Shown here: piece after piece, positions 33,424 through 42,138 of the stretch
Numbering within the stretch: position 1 is the first letter of the stretch
How the letters are laid out: each line of letters opens with the position of its first letter
Origin: Kistimonas scapharcae
GTDB lineage: Bacteria > Pseudomonadota > Gammaproteobacteria > Pseudomonadales > Endozoicomonadaceae
Length of the DNA stretch: 64,000 bases
Reading direction: 5' to 3'
Assembly: GCF_039540975.1 (NCBI RefSeq)
Contig: NZ_BAABFL010000089.1
Span: 1-64,000, forward strand
Translations under genes and position numbers: made by a program
The notes under the pieces: model-generated
Seen by the model: only the letters and a program-made list of their open reading frames with translations
The model's database searches: none
What the model was told of the DNA's origin: nothing

Positions 33424-35925
33424 TTACAGGCTCCGTTCAACCTGGACAGACTTGTAAACCTCAATCTTGTCGCCGACCTTGACGTCATTGTAGTTCTTAA
33501 CACCAATACCGCATTCCATGCCGTGTCGAACTTCCGCAACGTCATCCTTGAAGCGGCGCAATGACTCGAGCTCACCTTCGTAGATCACCACGTTTTCACG
33601 CAGTACGCGGATGCGTTCATTACGGTAGACGATACCTTCAATGACCATACAGCCGGCCACCGCACCAATCTTAGGCGCCTTAAAGACATCACGCACCTCG
33701 GCAACACCCACGATTTCTTCGCGGAAGGTAGCTTTGAGCATGCCAGTCAGCGCTTGCTTGACGTCATCAATGATGTCATAGATGACGCTGTAGTAGCGCA
33801 GATCCAGACCTTCAGCTTCCACAACACGACGTGCGGCAGAGTCAGCACGAACGTTGAAACCAACCAGAATCGCGTTGGACGCCAGCGCCAGGTTCGCGTC
33901 AGTTTCGGTCAGAGCACCTACGCCGCCGTAGATAACCTTAACGTCGACTTCTTCGTTGCCCTGCTCTTGCAGTGCGGCGGTGATCGCCTCCAGAGAACCA
34001 CGGACATCGGTCTTGAGAACCACCTTAAGGGTTTTCTTCTCGTCAGAGCCCATATCCTTGAACATGTTCTCGAGCTTGGCCGCCTGCTGACGCGCCAGCT
34101 TCACTTCACGGAACTTGCCCTGACGGAACATGGCGATTTCACGCGCTTTGCGCTCATCCTGAACAACCAGCAGCTCATCACCCGCATCCGGCGTACCATC
34201 CAGGCCCAGAATCTCAACCGGGATGGAAGGACCAGCCTGCTCAATAGCCTTGCCATTTTCGTCCAGCAGCGCACGCACACGGCCATACTGCTGACCTACC
34301 AGCACGTTATCGCCACGGTTCAGCTGACCAGACTGCACCAGTACGGAGGCAACCGGACCGCGCCCTTTGTCCAGACGGGATTCAATGACCACACCACGAG
34401 CCGGACCTTCCGCCACAGCAGTCAGTTCCAGCATCTCAGATTGCAGCAGGACACTGTCCAGCAAATCTTCAATACCCATACCTGTATGGGCAGACACCGG
34501 TACAAACTGGACATCACCGCCCCAGTCTTCCGGAATAACATCCCGCTGAGCCAGTTCATTCTTCACGCGATCCGGATCGGCTTCGTGCTTATCCATCTTG
34601 TTGACGGCAACCACGATCGGTACACCCGCATCACGGGCGTGCTGAATCGCTTCTTCCGTCTGAGGCATAACACCATCGTCAGCCGCAACCACCAGGATAA
34701 CGATATCCGTTGCCTGGGCACCACGGGCACGCATGGCGGTAAACGCTGCGTGGCCAGGAGTATCCAGGAAGGTGATCATGCCCTTGTCAGTCTGCACATG
34801 GTATGCACCGATATGCTGGGTAATACCACCGGCCTCACCAGACTGCACCCGGGATTTACGGATGTAATCAAGCAGCGAGGTCTTACCATGGTCAACATGG
34901 CCCATAACAGTTACAACCGGCGCACGAGAAATGCTTTCGCCCTGCGGTGCTGACAGCTCCTGCTCGAGGGTATCCTCAATCTGATCCGCCTTGACCAGCT
35001 TGACCTTATGCCCCATCTCTTCAACAACGATGGCGGCAGTATCCTGATCAATCACCTGGTTGATGGTCACCATGGTGCCAAGCTTGAACATGTACTTGAC
35101 GACATCAGCGCCTTTGACGGCCATTTTCTGGGCCAAGTCACCGACGGTAATGGTTTCCGGGATCGAAACCTCACGCACGACTGGCGCAGTCGGCTTGGTA
35201 AAGCCGTGCTCCATGCCCGCAGACGGCTTAAACGGCTTGCGAGAAAGCGTCGGGCGACGGTCATCACGGCGATCCTTACGCCCCCCCTTACCCTTGGCAC
35301 CGCGACCACGACGATCATCATCACGTTCATCATCACGCTCTTTCTTGCCACGCTTGCCTGGCGCGCCACGGCGATTGCCAGACTCCGCTTCCTGCAGCTT
35401 GGCCTGCTGATCAGCCTGACGACGCTCTTCTTCAGCCTTCAGTTTAGCTGCTTCATCCGCCTGACGACGACGCTCTTCTTCCTGACGCTCCGCATCTTCG
35501 CGACTACGCTGATTACGCGCCGTTGAACGAGCCTCTTTTTCAGCACGCAGACGCACACTATCTTCTTCGCGACGCGAGTCCTGCTGCCGACGCTGCTCAT
35601 TCTCCTGCTCAGCAGCCTGCTCACTTTTCACGAAGGTGCGCTTCTTACGCACTTCAACGTTAACGATCTTGTTCTTGCCGGAACCGCCTGCCACCTTCAT
35701 CTGGCTGACAGTCTTCCGCTTCAGGGTAATCTTGCTCGGCTCAGACACACGGGGGGCTTCACCATGCGCCTGCTTCAGGTAAGCAAGCAGGGCAGCTTTC
35801 TCATGATCCGATACGGTCTCACCAGGCTCTTTATGGGAAAGTCCTGCATCTTTCATTTGCTGCAGAAGTCGATCTACCGGAGCTCCGACCACTTCGGCAA
35901 GTTGTGCTACTGTTACATCTGCCAT
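33424..35925 (-). CDS. infB: Translation initiation factor IF-2
   Basis: IF-2 (833 residues) is the GTPase that brings fMet-tRNA to the 30S subunit. It has an N-terminal IF2N domain (VTVAQLAEVVGAPVDRLLQQM) and a long, charged Arg/Glu/Lys-rich linker (about 90-235). A second IF2N-like domain precedes the G domain, which has GHVDHGKTSLLD (G1), DTPGHAAF (G3) and NKMDK (G4). Two beta-barrel domains and the C-domain follow. The linker is shorter than in E. coli (890 residues). It follows nusA by 26 bases in the rimP-nusA-infB operon. Confidence 0.97.
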   Translation of the reverse strand: MADVTVAQLAEVVGAPVDRLLQQMKDAGLSHKEPGETVSDHEKAALLAYLKQAHGEAPRVSEPSKITLKRKTVSQMKVAGGSGKNKIVNVEVRKKRTFVKSEQAAEQENEQRRQQDSRREEDSVRLRAEKEARSTARNQRSREDAERQEEERRRQADEAAKLKAEEERRQADQQAKLQEAESGNRRGAPGKRGKKERDDERDDDRRGRGAKGKGGRKDRRDDRRPTLSRKPFKPSAGMEHGFTKPTAPVVREVSIPETITVGDLAQKMAVKGADVVKYMFKLGTMVTINQVIDQDTAAIVVEEMGHKVKLVKADQIEDTLEQELSAPQGESISRAPVVTVMGHVDHGKTSLLDYIRKSRVQSGEAGGITQHIGAYHVQTDKGMITFLDTPGHAAFTAMRARGAQATDIVILVVAADDGVMPQTEEAIQHARDAGVPIVVAVNKMDKHEADPDRVKNELAQRDVIPEDWGGDVQFVPVSAHTGMGIEDLLDSVLLQSEMLELTAVAEGPARGVVIESRLDKGRGPVASVLVQSGQLNRGDNVLVGQQYGRVRALLDENGKAIEQAGPSIPVEILGLDGTPDAGDELLVVQDERKAREIAMFRQGKFREVKLARQQAAKLENMFKDMGSDEKKTLKVVLKTDVRGSLEAITAALQEQGNEEVDVKVIYGGVGALTETDANLALASNAILVGFNVRADSAARRVVEAEGLDLRYYSVIYDIIDDVKQALTGMLKATFREEIVGVAEVRDVFKAPKIGAVAGCMVIEGIVYRNERIRVLRENVVIYEGELESLRRFKDDVAEVRHGMECGIGVKNYNDVKVGDKIEVYKSVQVERSL

Positions 35926-35951
35926 CTAACTTCTCCTCTAAAGTGGCCTGC

Positions 35952-37445
35952 TCAGTTCTCTTCTCCAAACCAGCAGATATTCCGCGCCTTCATGATCAAC
36001 TCTCCGGCACGTTCCGCATCCAGTCCTTCGATCTCAAGAAGATCATCGGTTGCCTGCTCCGCCAGCTCTTCCAGCGAAGTCACACCACGGGATGCCAATT
36101 CAATGGCCAGAGGCTGTTCCATGCCATCAAGATTCAAGAGATCTTCGGCAGGCTGGGCACCCTTGAGTTTTTCTTCATCAGCAATCGCCTGAGCCAACAA
36201 CTTGTCTTTAGCACGCTGACGTAGCTGGTTCACGATTTCTTCATCAAAACCGTCAATAGCCAGCATTTCCTCAAGAGGCACGTAGGCCACTTCTTCCAGG
36301 TTTGAAAAACCTTCTTCAACCAGAACCGCGGCCAGGTCCTGATCCACATCAAGCCATTCAACAAAACGATCAACCAGACGACCCGCTTCCTGGCTCTGTT
36401 TTTCCTGAGCAGCTTCCTCGGTCATTACATTCAATGTCCAGCCAGTGAGCTCACTGGCCAAGCGCACATTCTGACCACCACGACCGATCGCCTGGGCCAG
36501 ATTATCTTCCGCTACCGCGATATCCATGGTGTGGTTATCTTCATCAACAACAATGGAAGCAACCTCAGCGGGCTGCATTGCATTGATGACCAGCTGCACC
36601 GGATTGTCATCCCAAAGGACAATATCAACACGTTCGTTCTGCAGCTCATTGGAGACTGCCTGAACCCGGGCACCACGCATACCGACGCAGGCACCCACCG
36701 GATCAATGCGCCCATCATTGGTTTTGACAGCAATCTTGGCACGAGATCCAGGATCACGGGCAGCAGCTCGAATTTCGATGACCTCTTCGGCAATCTCAGG
36801 CACTTCAATCCGAAACAGCTCTATCAGCATCTCGGGAGCAGTCCGGCTCAGCATCAGCTGAGGACCACGCCCCTCTTCTGAAATATGGCTCAGAAGGGCG
36901 CGAACATGAGCACCCATACGGAAACTTTCACGGGGAATGACCTGATCGCGGCGAAGGATACCCTCGGCGTTATTACCCAGATCAATGATATAGGTGTCAC
37001 GGTTAGTTTTTTTAACCGTACCCGCAACCAGCTCACCGACTTTGTCACGGTAGGAATCAACGATCTGCCGGCGTTCAGCTTCACGTACTTTCTGAACAAT
37101 CACCTGCTTGGCAGCCTGGGCGGCAATACGCCCAAAGGCAATGGACTCAACCGGCTCTTCCCAGACATCACCAATTTCCAGCGCTTCGTCCTTTTCCTTG
37201 CCTTCGTCAAGGGTCAGGTGAGCACCGGGAACCTCAAAATCCTCATCCGCCACAACAGTCCAGCGGCGGAACGTATCATAGTCGCCATTCAATCGATCAA
37301 TGGCTACCCGGATATCGACTTCGGTTTCATAGCGCTTCTTGGTGGCTGCTGCCAACGCCACTTCAATGGCTTCAAAAATAACATCGGGCGGCACGCCCTT
37401 CTCATTGGAAACCGAGTCAACGACCAACAGGATCTCTTTGCTCAT
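35952..37445 (-). CDS. nusA: Transcription termination/antitermination factor NusA
   Basis: NusA (497 residues) binds RNA polymerase and controls pausing, termination and antitermination. It has an N-terminal polymerase-binding domain (MSKEILLVVDSVSNEKGVP), an S1 domain (GELVAGTVKKTNRDTYIIDLG), two KH domains (ACVGMRGARVQAVSNEL; AIGRGGQNVRLASELTG), and two acidic C-terminal repeats about 75 residues apart (EEVAYVPLEEMLAIDGFD; GVTSLEELAEQATDDLLEIEGLD) typical of gammaproteobacteria. It is flanked by rimP and infB. Confidence 0.97.
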   Translation of the reverse strand: MSKEILLVVDSVSNEKGVPPDVIFEAIEVALAAATKKRYETEVDIRVAIDRLNGDYDTFRRWTVVADEDFEVPGAHLTLDEGKEKDEALEIGDVWEEPVESIAFGRIAAQAAKQVIVQKVREAERRQIVDSYRDKVGELVAGTVKKTNRDTYIIDLGNNAEGILRRDQVIPRESFRMGAHVRALLSHISEEGRGPQLMLSRTAPEMLIELFRIEVPEIAEEVIEIRAAARDPGSRAKIAVKTNDGRIDPVGACVGMRGARVQAVSNELQNERVDIVLWDDNPVQLVINAMQPAEVASIVVDEDNHTMDIAVAEDNLAQAIGRGGQNVRLASELTGWTLNVMTEEAAQEKQSQEAGRLVDRFVEWLDVDQDLAAVLVEEGFSNLEEVAYVPLEEMLAIDGFDEEIVNQLRQRAKDKLLAQAIADEEKLKGAQPAEDLLNLDGMEQPLAIELASRGVTSLEELAEQATDDLLEIEGLDAERAGELIMKARNICWFGEEN

Positions 37446-37518
37446 GCTCTGCCTCTCGTATCGATAAATCTGGTCATTCCTGTCGGGCCTGCGCCGTCAT
37501 CGTCAGCCAGACACTTTA

Positions 37519-37974
37519 TTAGAACTGAGGAACCACATGGGCTTTTTCAATGACATCCATGGGAAACAGGAATTCATGCCCTTCACAGACAATCACCACT
37601 TCGTCACCCTCGACGCCCTTGATCACCCCTTTGTACTTGCGTCGTCCTTCAAACGGAACCCGCAACCGCACATTGACCACCTGACCAACATGGCTCTCGT
37701 ACTGAGCCAAGGTAAACAGGGGCCGATCAAGCCCAGGAGAAGACACTTCCAGCGTATACTCACCACTGATAGGGTCTTCAACATCCATCACAGCACTCAG
37801 CTGTCGACTGACTTTCTCGCAATCATCAACAGTAACGCCCTGCTCGGTATCGATATAGACCCGTAACAGGCTATGGCGCCCCTGCGCCAGGAGCTCGAGC
37901 CCCCAGAAGGTGCAGTCCTGCCCTTCGACGACTGGCTCGATCAGCTCGTGTAATACTTCCAGCTTGCTAGCCAC
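37519..37974 (-). CDS. rimP: Ribosome maturation factor RimP
   Basis: RimP (151 residues) helps early 30S assembly. It has the family pattern: an N-terminal alpha/beta domain (LHELIEPVVEGQDCTFWGLELL, then LRVYIDTEQGVTVDDCEKVSRQL, VSSPGLDRPLFT) and a C-terminal SH3-like barrel (VNVRLRVPFEGRRKYKGVIKG). It is the first gene of the nusA-infB unit. The usual upstream metY tRNA gene of enterics is missing here. Confidence 0.95.
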   Translation of the reverse strand: MASKLEVLHELIEPVVEGQDCTFWGLELLAQGRHSLLRVYIDTEQGVTVDDCEKVSRQLSAVMDVEDPISGEYTLEVSSPGLDRPLFTLAQYESHVGQVVNVRLRVPFEGRRKYKGVIKGVEGDEVVIVCEGHEFLFPMDVIEKAHVVPQF

Positions 37975-38092
37975 TTACACCGCCCTCAGCAACTGACTGT
38001 GAACCCTGCCCGCCTCTTTACGCCCCCTGCGTCAGCAGACAGCCACAACCTTCGTGTTGCCAGAAACAGGCGACAATTTAAAGCAATAAAAA

Positions 38093-38110
38093 ATGGGCTA
38101 TATAGCCCAT
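38093..38110 (-). terminator. Terminator upstream of rimP
   Basis: The palindrome ATGGGCTATATAGCCCAT forms a stem of up to 8 bp followed by TTTTTTA on the minus strand. It is the second terminator after tRNA-Leu and insulates the rimP operon. Confidence 0.75.
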
Positions 38111-38182
38111 CCTGCGACCTTGCCCTCAGCAGGGACAACATGCGGATGTCCTGCTGCTGCGGCAACAGCTTATGCCTAGCAA

Positions 38183-38208
38183 AAAAGCCCCTATAACGAG
38201 GGGCTTTT
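38183..38208 (-). terminator. Terminator after tRNA-Leu
   Basis: A 10-bp stem (AAAAGCCCCT / AGGGGCTTTT, loop of 6) extends to a T6 run on the minus strand, 165 bases after the tRNA 3' end. Confidence 0.85.
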
Positions 38209-38372
38209 CCACAATCTTGAAACTGATCCGGCATCTTATTGCCACAAGGGCAACCTACTTTGTTACGACACCTTACAATCAGCTCCTCTAAATGACTGAT
38301 TAATTATATTGCCATATCACGGAATCGGTCAATTCAGCTGGCCGACACTCTGTCGACCACCCACAAATTCGC

Positions 38373-38458
38373 TGGTGCCGAAGGCGGGACTTGAACCCGC
38401 ACGCTCATAGAGCACCACCCCCTCAAGATGGCGTGTCTACCAATTCCACCACTTCGGC
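38373..38458 (-). tRNA. leuU: tRNA-Leu(GAG)
   Basis: The 86-base gene has acceptor stem GCCGAAG paired with CTTCGGC, discriminator A, an encoded CCA end, a D-arm with TGGTAGAC, an anticodon loop TTGAGGG giving GAG, a long variable arm typical of tRNA-Leu, and the T-loop GTTCAAGTC. It reads CUC/CUU leucine codons. It lies just after secG, the same place as leuU in E. coli and the tRNA-Leu of Pseudomonas. Confidence 0.96.
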
Positions 38459-38493
38459 TACATCTAAACTACAACCTTGGCAGACGCATCATG

Positions 38494-38901
38494 TCATTCA
38501 GTAGACTTCGACACATCTCCCTCAGAAGACGCGGCAGAGTCTATCATAGGGGCATTGGAAGAATCTACAGAAATTTCATCCACCATCGGCGCATCCGTAT
38601 TCACCGCAGGCACTTCCTGATAGGTCTCAGTCACTTCTGCAGGTACGCCCAGATCCAGCATGGAATCCGCCTTCTGCTTGGCCAGCATCGCCAGGCCAAA
38701 GCTGGTCAGAAAGAAGACTGTCGCCAACGCGGCCGTCACACGACCGAGAAAGCTTGCCGAACCCTGGCTACCAAAAACAGTCTGAGAAGCACCACCACCA
38801 AAGGATGCACCGGTATCCGCCCCCTTACCCTGCTGCAGCAGCACGAGCGCCACCAGGGCAATAGCAATAATGACATGAATAATTAGAATCACTGTTTCCA
38901 T
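38494..38901 (-). CDS. secG: Protein translocase subunit SecG
   Basis: SecG (135 residues) is the small two-helix subunit of SecYEG. It has the first membrane helix (LIIHVIIAIALVALVLLQQGKG), the conserved GADTGASFGGGASQTVFGSQGS loop and the second helix (FLGRVTAALATVFFLTSFGLAM). A Ser/Val/Asp-rich tail of about 55 residues extends past the core and is variable among species. It follows tpiA by 6 bases, so the two are cotranscribed, and tRNA-Leu lies downstream. Confidence 0.95.
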   Translation of the reverse strand: METVILIIHVIIAIALVALVLLQQGKGADTGASFGGGASQTVFGSQGSASFLGRVTAALATVFFLTSFGLAMLAKQKADSMLDLGVPAEVTETYQEVPAVNTDAPMVDEISVDSSNAPMIDSAASSEGDVSKSTE

Positions 38902-38907
38902 CTAGAT

Positions 38908-39669
38908 TTAACCTGCAGCTCTACAGATAGCAAGAAACTCTTCAGCCTTGAGCGATGCGCCACCCACCAGGGCGCCATCCACATCCAACTGACCTAAAAT
39001 ATCGACCGCATTCGACGCCTTGACGCTGCCACCATACAGAATACGGGTCCGCGCAGCCATGTCAGGGCAACGTTTTTCAAGCAATCCGCGAATTTCAGCA
39101 TGCACATCCTGAGCCTGCTGCGGTGTCGCCGTTTTGCCCGTGCCTATCGCCCACACCGGCTCATAAGCAATCACGAAATCATTGAGTAAAGCCGCATCCA
39201 CACCATCAAGCACCGCACCAAGCTGACGACTCACAACCGACATCGTCTCACCCCGCTCACGCTCTTCCAGTGTTTCACCGACACACAAAACCGGCACCAG
39301 ATTCTGACCTGCAATCAGCGCAAACTTAGCTGCAACCACCGCATCCGACTCAGCATACAGCGCACGCCGCTCAGAGTGCCCCACCAACACATAGGCACAC
39401 CCAAAATCCGCCGCCATAGCAACAGCCGTTTCTCCGGTATAAGCACCCGCTTCCCCCTCTTGCGTGCAGACATTCTGCACACCCCAGGCGACAGATGAAC
39501 CATCCAGCGCGTCTTTTACCTGGGAAAGATAAATTGAGGGAGGAAAAACGGCTATCTCTGTTTTGTCACACCCTTCCGTCAGGCCAGCGGTCAGGCCATC
39601 CAAAAGCCCTGCAATCATGGTACGGGAACCATTCATCTTCCAGTTACCGGCAACCAACGGCTTGCGCAT
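38908..39669 (-). CDS. tpiA: Triosephosphate isomerase
   Basis: TpiA (253 residues) interconverts dihydroxyacetone phosphate and glyceraldehyde 3-phosphate. It shows VAGNWKMNGS (catalytic Asn and Lys), VLVGHSERR (catalytic His), the catalytic Glu in FVIAYEPVWAIGTGKTATP including the flexible lid, and ILYGGSVKASNA. It lies between glmM and secG as in Pseudomonas. Confidence 0.97.
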   Translation of the reverse strand: MRKPLVAGNWKMNGSRTMIAGLLDGLTAGLTEGCDKTEIAVFPPSIYLSQVKDALDGSSVAWGVQNVCTQEGEAGAYTGETAVAMAADFGCAYVLVGHSERRALYAESDAVVAAKFALIAGQNLVPVLCVGETLEERERGETMSVVSRQLGAVLDGVDAALLNDFVIAYEPVWAIGTGKTATPQQAQDVHAEIRGLLEKRCPDMAARTRILYGGSVKASNAVDILGQLDVDGALVGGASLKAEEFLAICRAAG

Positions 39670-39772
39670 ACTACACCTCGGTCAGAATGAAGGCTCGGAA
39701 TGTTAGCGTACCGGGGTGCTTTAGACAACCAGCGTGATTGTCAAGCACCCTCGATTCAAACCAACGGAAACA

Positions 39773-41110
39773 TCATCCCAGCTGGGCTTTCACAACATCA
39801 GCAAGCTCACGACAACTGTCCGCAACCTCCTGGTAGTCTTCACCTTCCACCATCACCCGAATCAACGGCTCAGTACCTGATGGACGCAAAAGCACACGCC
39901 CACGCCCCGCAAGTCGGGCTTCAACAGCGCACACCGCTTTAGTGACAGCGGGATTACCAGACACATCCATCTTCTCAGGCAGCCGAACATTGATCATCAC
40001 CTGGGGATATTTGGCCATATCTGACTTGAGAGCGTGCAGCGATCGCCCGGTTTCTACCACTGCCCGCAACACCTGCAGCGCAGACACAATGCCATCCCCC
40101 GTAGTGGAAACATAACGGCAAATAATATGGCCGGAAGACTCGCCACCCAACTGCCAGCCTTTTTTCAACAGCAACTCATTAACATAACGATCCCCCACGG
40201 CGGCACGCTCAAACGGAATACTCAGATCCGCCAGGGCTTTTTCCATACCGAGATTACTCATGACCGTCCCGACAACCCCACCAGCCAGCTCGCCACGAGC
40301 ACGACGAAAAGCAGCTGTGATGTAGATGAGCTCATCCCCATCAACCACTTCACCCTTGTGATCCACCATCATCAGTCGATCACCGTCACCATCAAATGCG
40401 ATACCGAGGTTGGCTTCGCGAGCAACAACTTCCGCACGCAGAGCGTCCAGATGGGTGGAACCGACATCCTTATTGATATTCAGTCCGTCTGGCTGCACAC
40501 CGATGACATCGACCGTCGCGCCGAGCTCCCGGAACACCGCAGGACCAACATGGTAAGTCGCACCATGGGCACCATCGACAATAATTTTCAGGCCAGACAG
40601 ATCCAGCCCCGTACCCACCGTTGCCTTACAGTATTCAATATACCGACCAGCCGCATCCTCAATCCGCCGAGCCTTACCCAGACAGTCAGGCTCAACCACC
40701 TCCAGAGGCTCATCCAGCATTCGCTCAATCGCAAGCTCAACACCATCCGGTAACTTGTCACCACGGGATGAGAAAAACTTGATGCCATTATCATGGTAGG
40801 GGTTATGGGATGCACTGATGACAATACCGGCACAGGCATTGAATGTACGCGTAAGATAAGCAATCGCCGGTGTCGGCATGGGACCAAGCAACCAGACATC
40901 CACACCGGCCGCAGACAAACCGGCCTCCAGTGCCGACTCAAACATATACCCGGAAATGCGGGTATCCTTCCCGATAATAACGCGGTTTGCCCCCTGCCCG
41001 GCAAAGACCCGCCCAGCAGCCCAACCCAGCTTAAGGACAAATTCCGGCGTAATCGGAAATTCTCCGACACGACCGCGAATACCATCAGTACCAAAATACT
41101 TACGCGTCAT
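39773..41110 (-). CDS. glmM: Phosphoglucosamine mutase
   Basis: GlmM (445 residues) converts glucosamine-6-phosphate to glucosamine-1-phosphate for UDP-GlcNAc and cell-wall synthesis. The start is ATG 41110 with AGGA about 10 bases upstream. Motifs are RKYFGTDGIRGRVG at the N-terminus, the phosphoserine loop GIVISASHNPYHDNGIKFF, the metal loop FDGDGDR, the sugar loop GGESSGH, and RPSGTEPLIRVMVEG. It follows folP by 31 bases, matching the folP-glmM pair of many bacteria. Confidence 0.97.
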   Translation of the reverse strand: MTRKYFGTDGIRGRVGEFPITPEFVLKLGWAAGRVFAGQGANRVIIGKDTRISGYMFESALEAGLSAAGVDVWLLGPMPTPAIAYLTRTFNACAGIVISASHNPYHDNGIKFFSSRGDKLPDGVELAIERMLDEPLEVVEPDCLGKARRIEDAAGRYIEYCKATVGTGLDLSGLKIIVDGAHGATYHVGPAVFRELGATVDVIGVQPDGLNINKDVGSTHLDALRAEVVAREANLGIAFDGDGDRLMMVDHKGEVVDGDELIYITAAFRRARGELAGGVVGTVMSNLGMEKALADLSIPFERAAVGDRYVNELLLKKGWQLGGESSGHIICRYVSTTGDGIVSALQVLRAVVETGRSLHALKSDMAKYPQVMINVRLPEKMDVSGNPAVTKAVCAVEARLAGRGRVLLRPSGTEPLIRVMVEGEDYQEVADSCRELADVVKAQLG

Positions 41111-41141
41111 TCTCGCAATCCTTTCTCTACCACCGCATGCC

Positions 41142-41996
41142 TTATGCGGCTTCATTCAACGCTTTCAGCGCCATAACCATATTTAATACATCCGCGCTTT
41201 CCGCAACATCATGGACGCGCAGAATGTGGGCGCCGGCATTCAGCACCAATGCCGCCACCGCCAGACTGGCAGGCAAACGCTCACTGGCCGGACGATCAAG
41301 GATGGCGCCAATAAATGATTTACGGGACAAGCCCGCCAGAACCGGCATTCCCATTTCAAGAAACTCGGAAAACCGCTGAATCATGGCCAGATCGTGGGGC
41401 GGCGCTTTGCCAAACATGCCACCACCAAAACCGGGATCCAAAATAATCTGTTCTTTTTTAACGCCGGCATCAACGGCAGCCGCCACCCTGCCAGCCAGGT
41501 AGGCTTTTACATCAGTGACGACATCATTATACTGCGGCACAAAACCGGGTTCAGGCTGTTCACACAACGAATGCATAAGAATGACGGGTAAATCCAACTC
41601 AGCCGCAGCCTGTAACGCACCATTACGCGTCAGCGCTCGTACATCATTAATAATACCCGCGCCAGCCGCTGCACCTGCCCGCATGACATCCGCTTCACTG
41701 GTATCCAGAGAAATCACCACATCCAGTTCGCGGCGTAGCGCTTCAATAACCGGTACTACCCGATCAATTTCTTCCTGAACCGTAACAGTCTGCGCACCGG
41801 GACGGGTAGATTCACCACCCACATCAACAATGTCTGCGCCCGTCCCGACCATCTCAACCGCATGCCGAACGGCTTTATCGAGCGTATTGTAACGTCCGCC
41901 ATCAGAAAAAGAATCTGGCGTGACATTCAATATCCCCATAATCCGTGGGCGAGACAAATCGAGCAACCGATTTGAGCAGTTGAACACTGTTTGCAT
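41142..41996 (-). CDS. folP: Dihydropteroate synthase
   Basis: FolP (284 residues) joins 6-hydroxymethyl-dihydropterin pyrophosphate (FolK product) to p-aminobenzoate; it is the sulfonamide target. Motifs are MGILNVTPDSFSDGG, DIVDVGGESTRPGA, IINDVRAL, ILDPGFGGGMFGK and PVLAGLSRKSFIG. It lies between ftsH and glmM, with a terminator hairpin in the 142-base gap from ftsH, so it likely has its own promoter. Confidence 0.97.
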   Translation of the reverse strand: MQTVFNCSNRLLDLSRPRIMGILNVTPDSFSDGGRYNTLDKAVRHAVEMVGTGADIVDVGGESTRPGAQTVTVQEEIDRVVPVIEALRRELDVVISLDTSEADVMRAGAAAGAGIINDVRALTRNGALQAAAELDLPVILMHSLCEQPEPGFVPQYNDVVTDVKAYLAGRVAAAVDAGVKKEQIILDPGFGGGMFGKAPPHDLAMIQRFSEFLEMGMPVLAGLSRKSFIGAILDRPASERLPASLAVAALVLNAGAHILRVHDVAESADVLNMVMALKALNEAA

Positions 41997-42098
41997 GATT
42001 CAGTTCCGGGAATGATTAAAGTACGCGGAGTATAAGTGTCCATCCGCGTTTTTGACAAAAGCAATACCCGCACTGTCACAACACGGCGAAGCAACAAA

Positions 42099-42122
42099 AA
42101 AGCCCGGACAATGCCGGGCTTT
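42099..42122 (-). terminator. ftsH terminator
   Basis: A 9-bp stem (AAAGCCCGG / CCGGGCTTT, loop of 6) followed by T6 on the minus strand begins 17 bases after the ftsH stop. Confidence 0.88.
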
Positions 42123-42138
42123 CCCACTTTACTGGCAA

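Larger units (their letters stand above)
37975..38372. other. Spacer between tRNA-Leu and rimP
   Basis: This stretch of 398 bases carries two terminators for the secG-tRNA transcript (listed separately) and presumably the rimP promoter in its last 100 bases. I searched it for an initiator tRNA-Met (metY), which occupies this place in E. coli, and see none. Confidence 0.6.

Noticed and set aside
33754..34953. 399-codon open frame antisense to infB
   Set aside because: It is a shadow of the strongly biased infB codons; no domain or start signal.
37975..38372. Possible metY initiator tRNA upstream of rimP
   Set aside because: No sequence with the expected arms or CAT anticodon is present on either strand.
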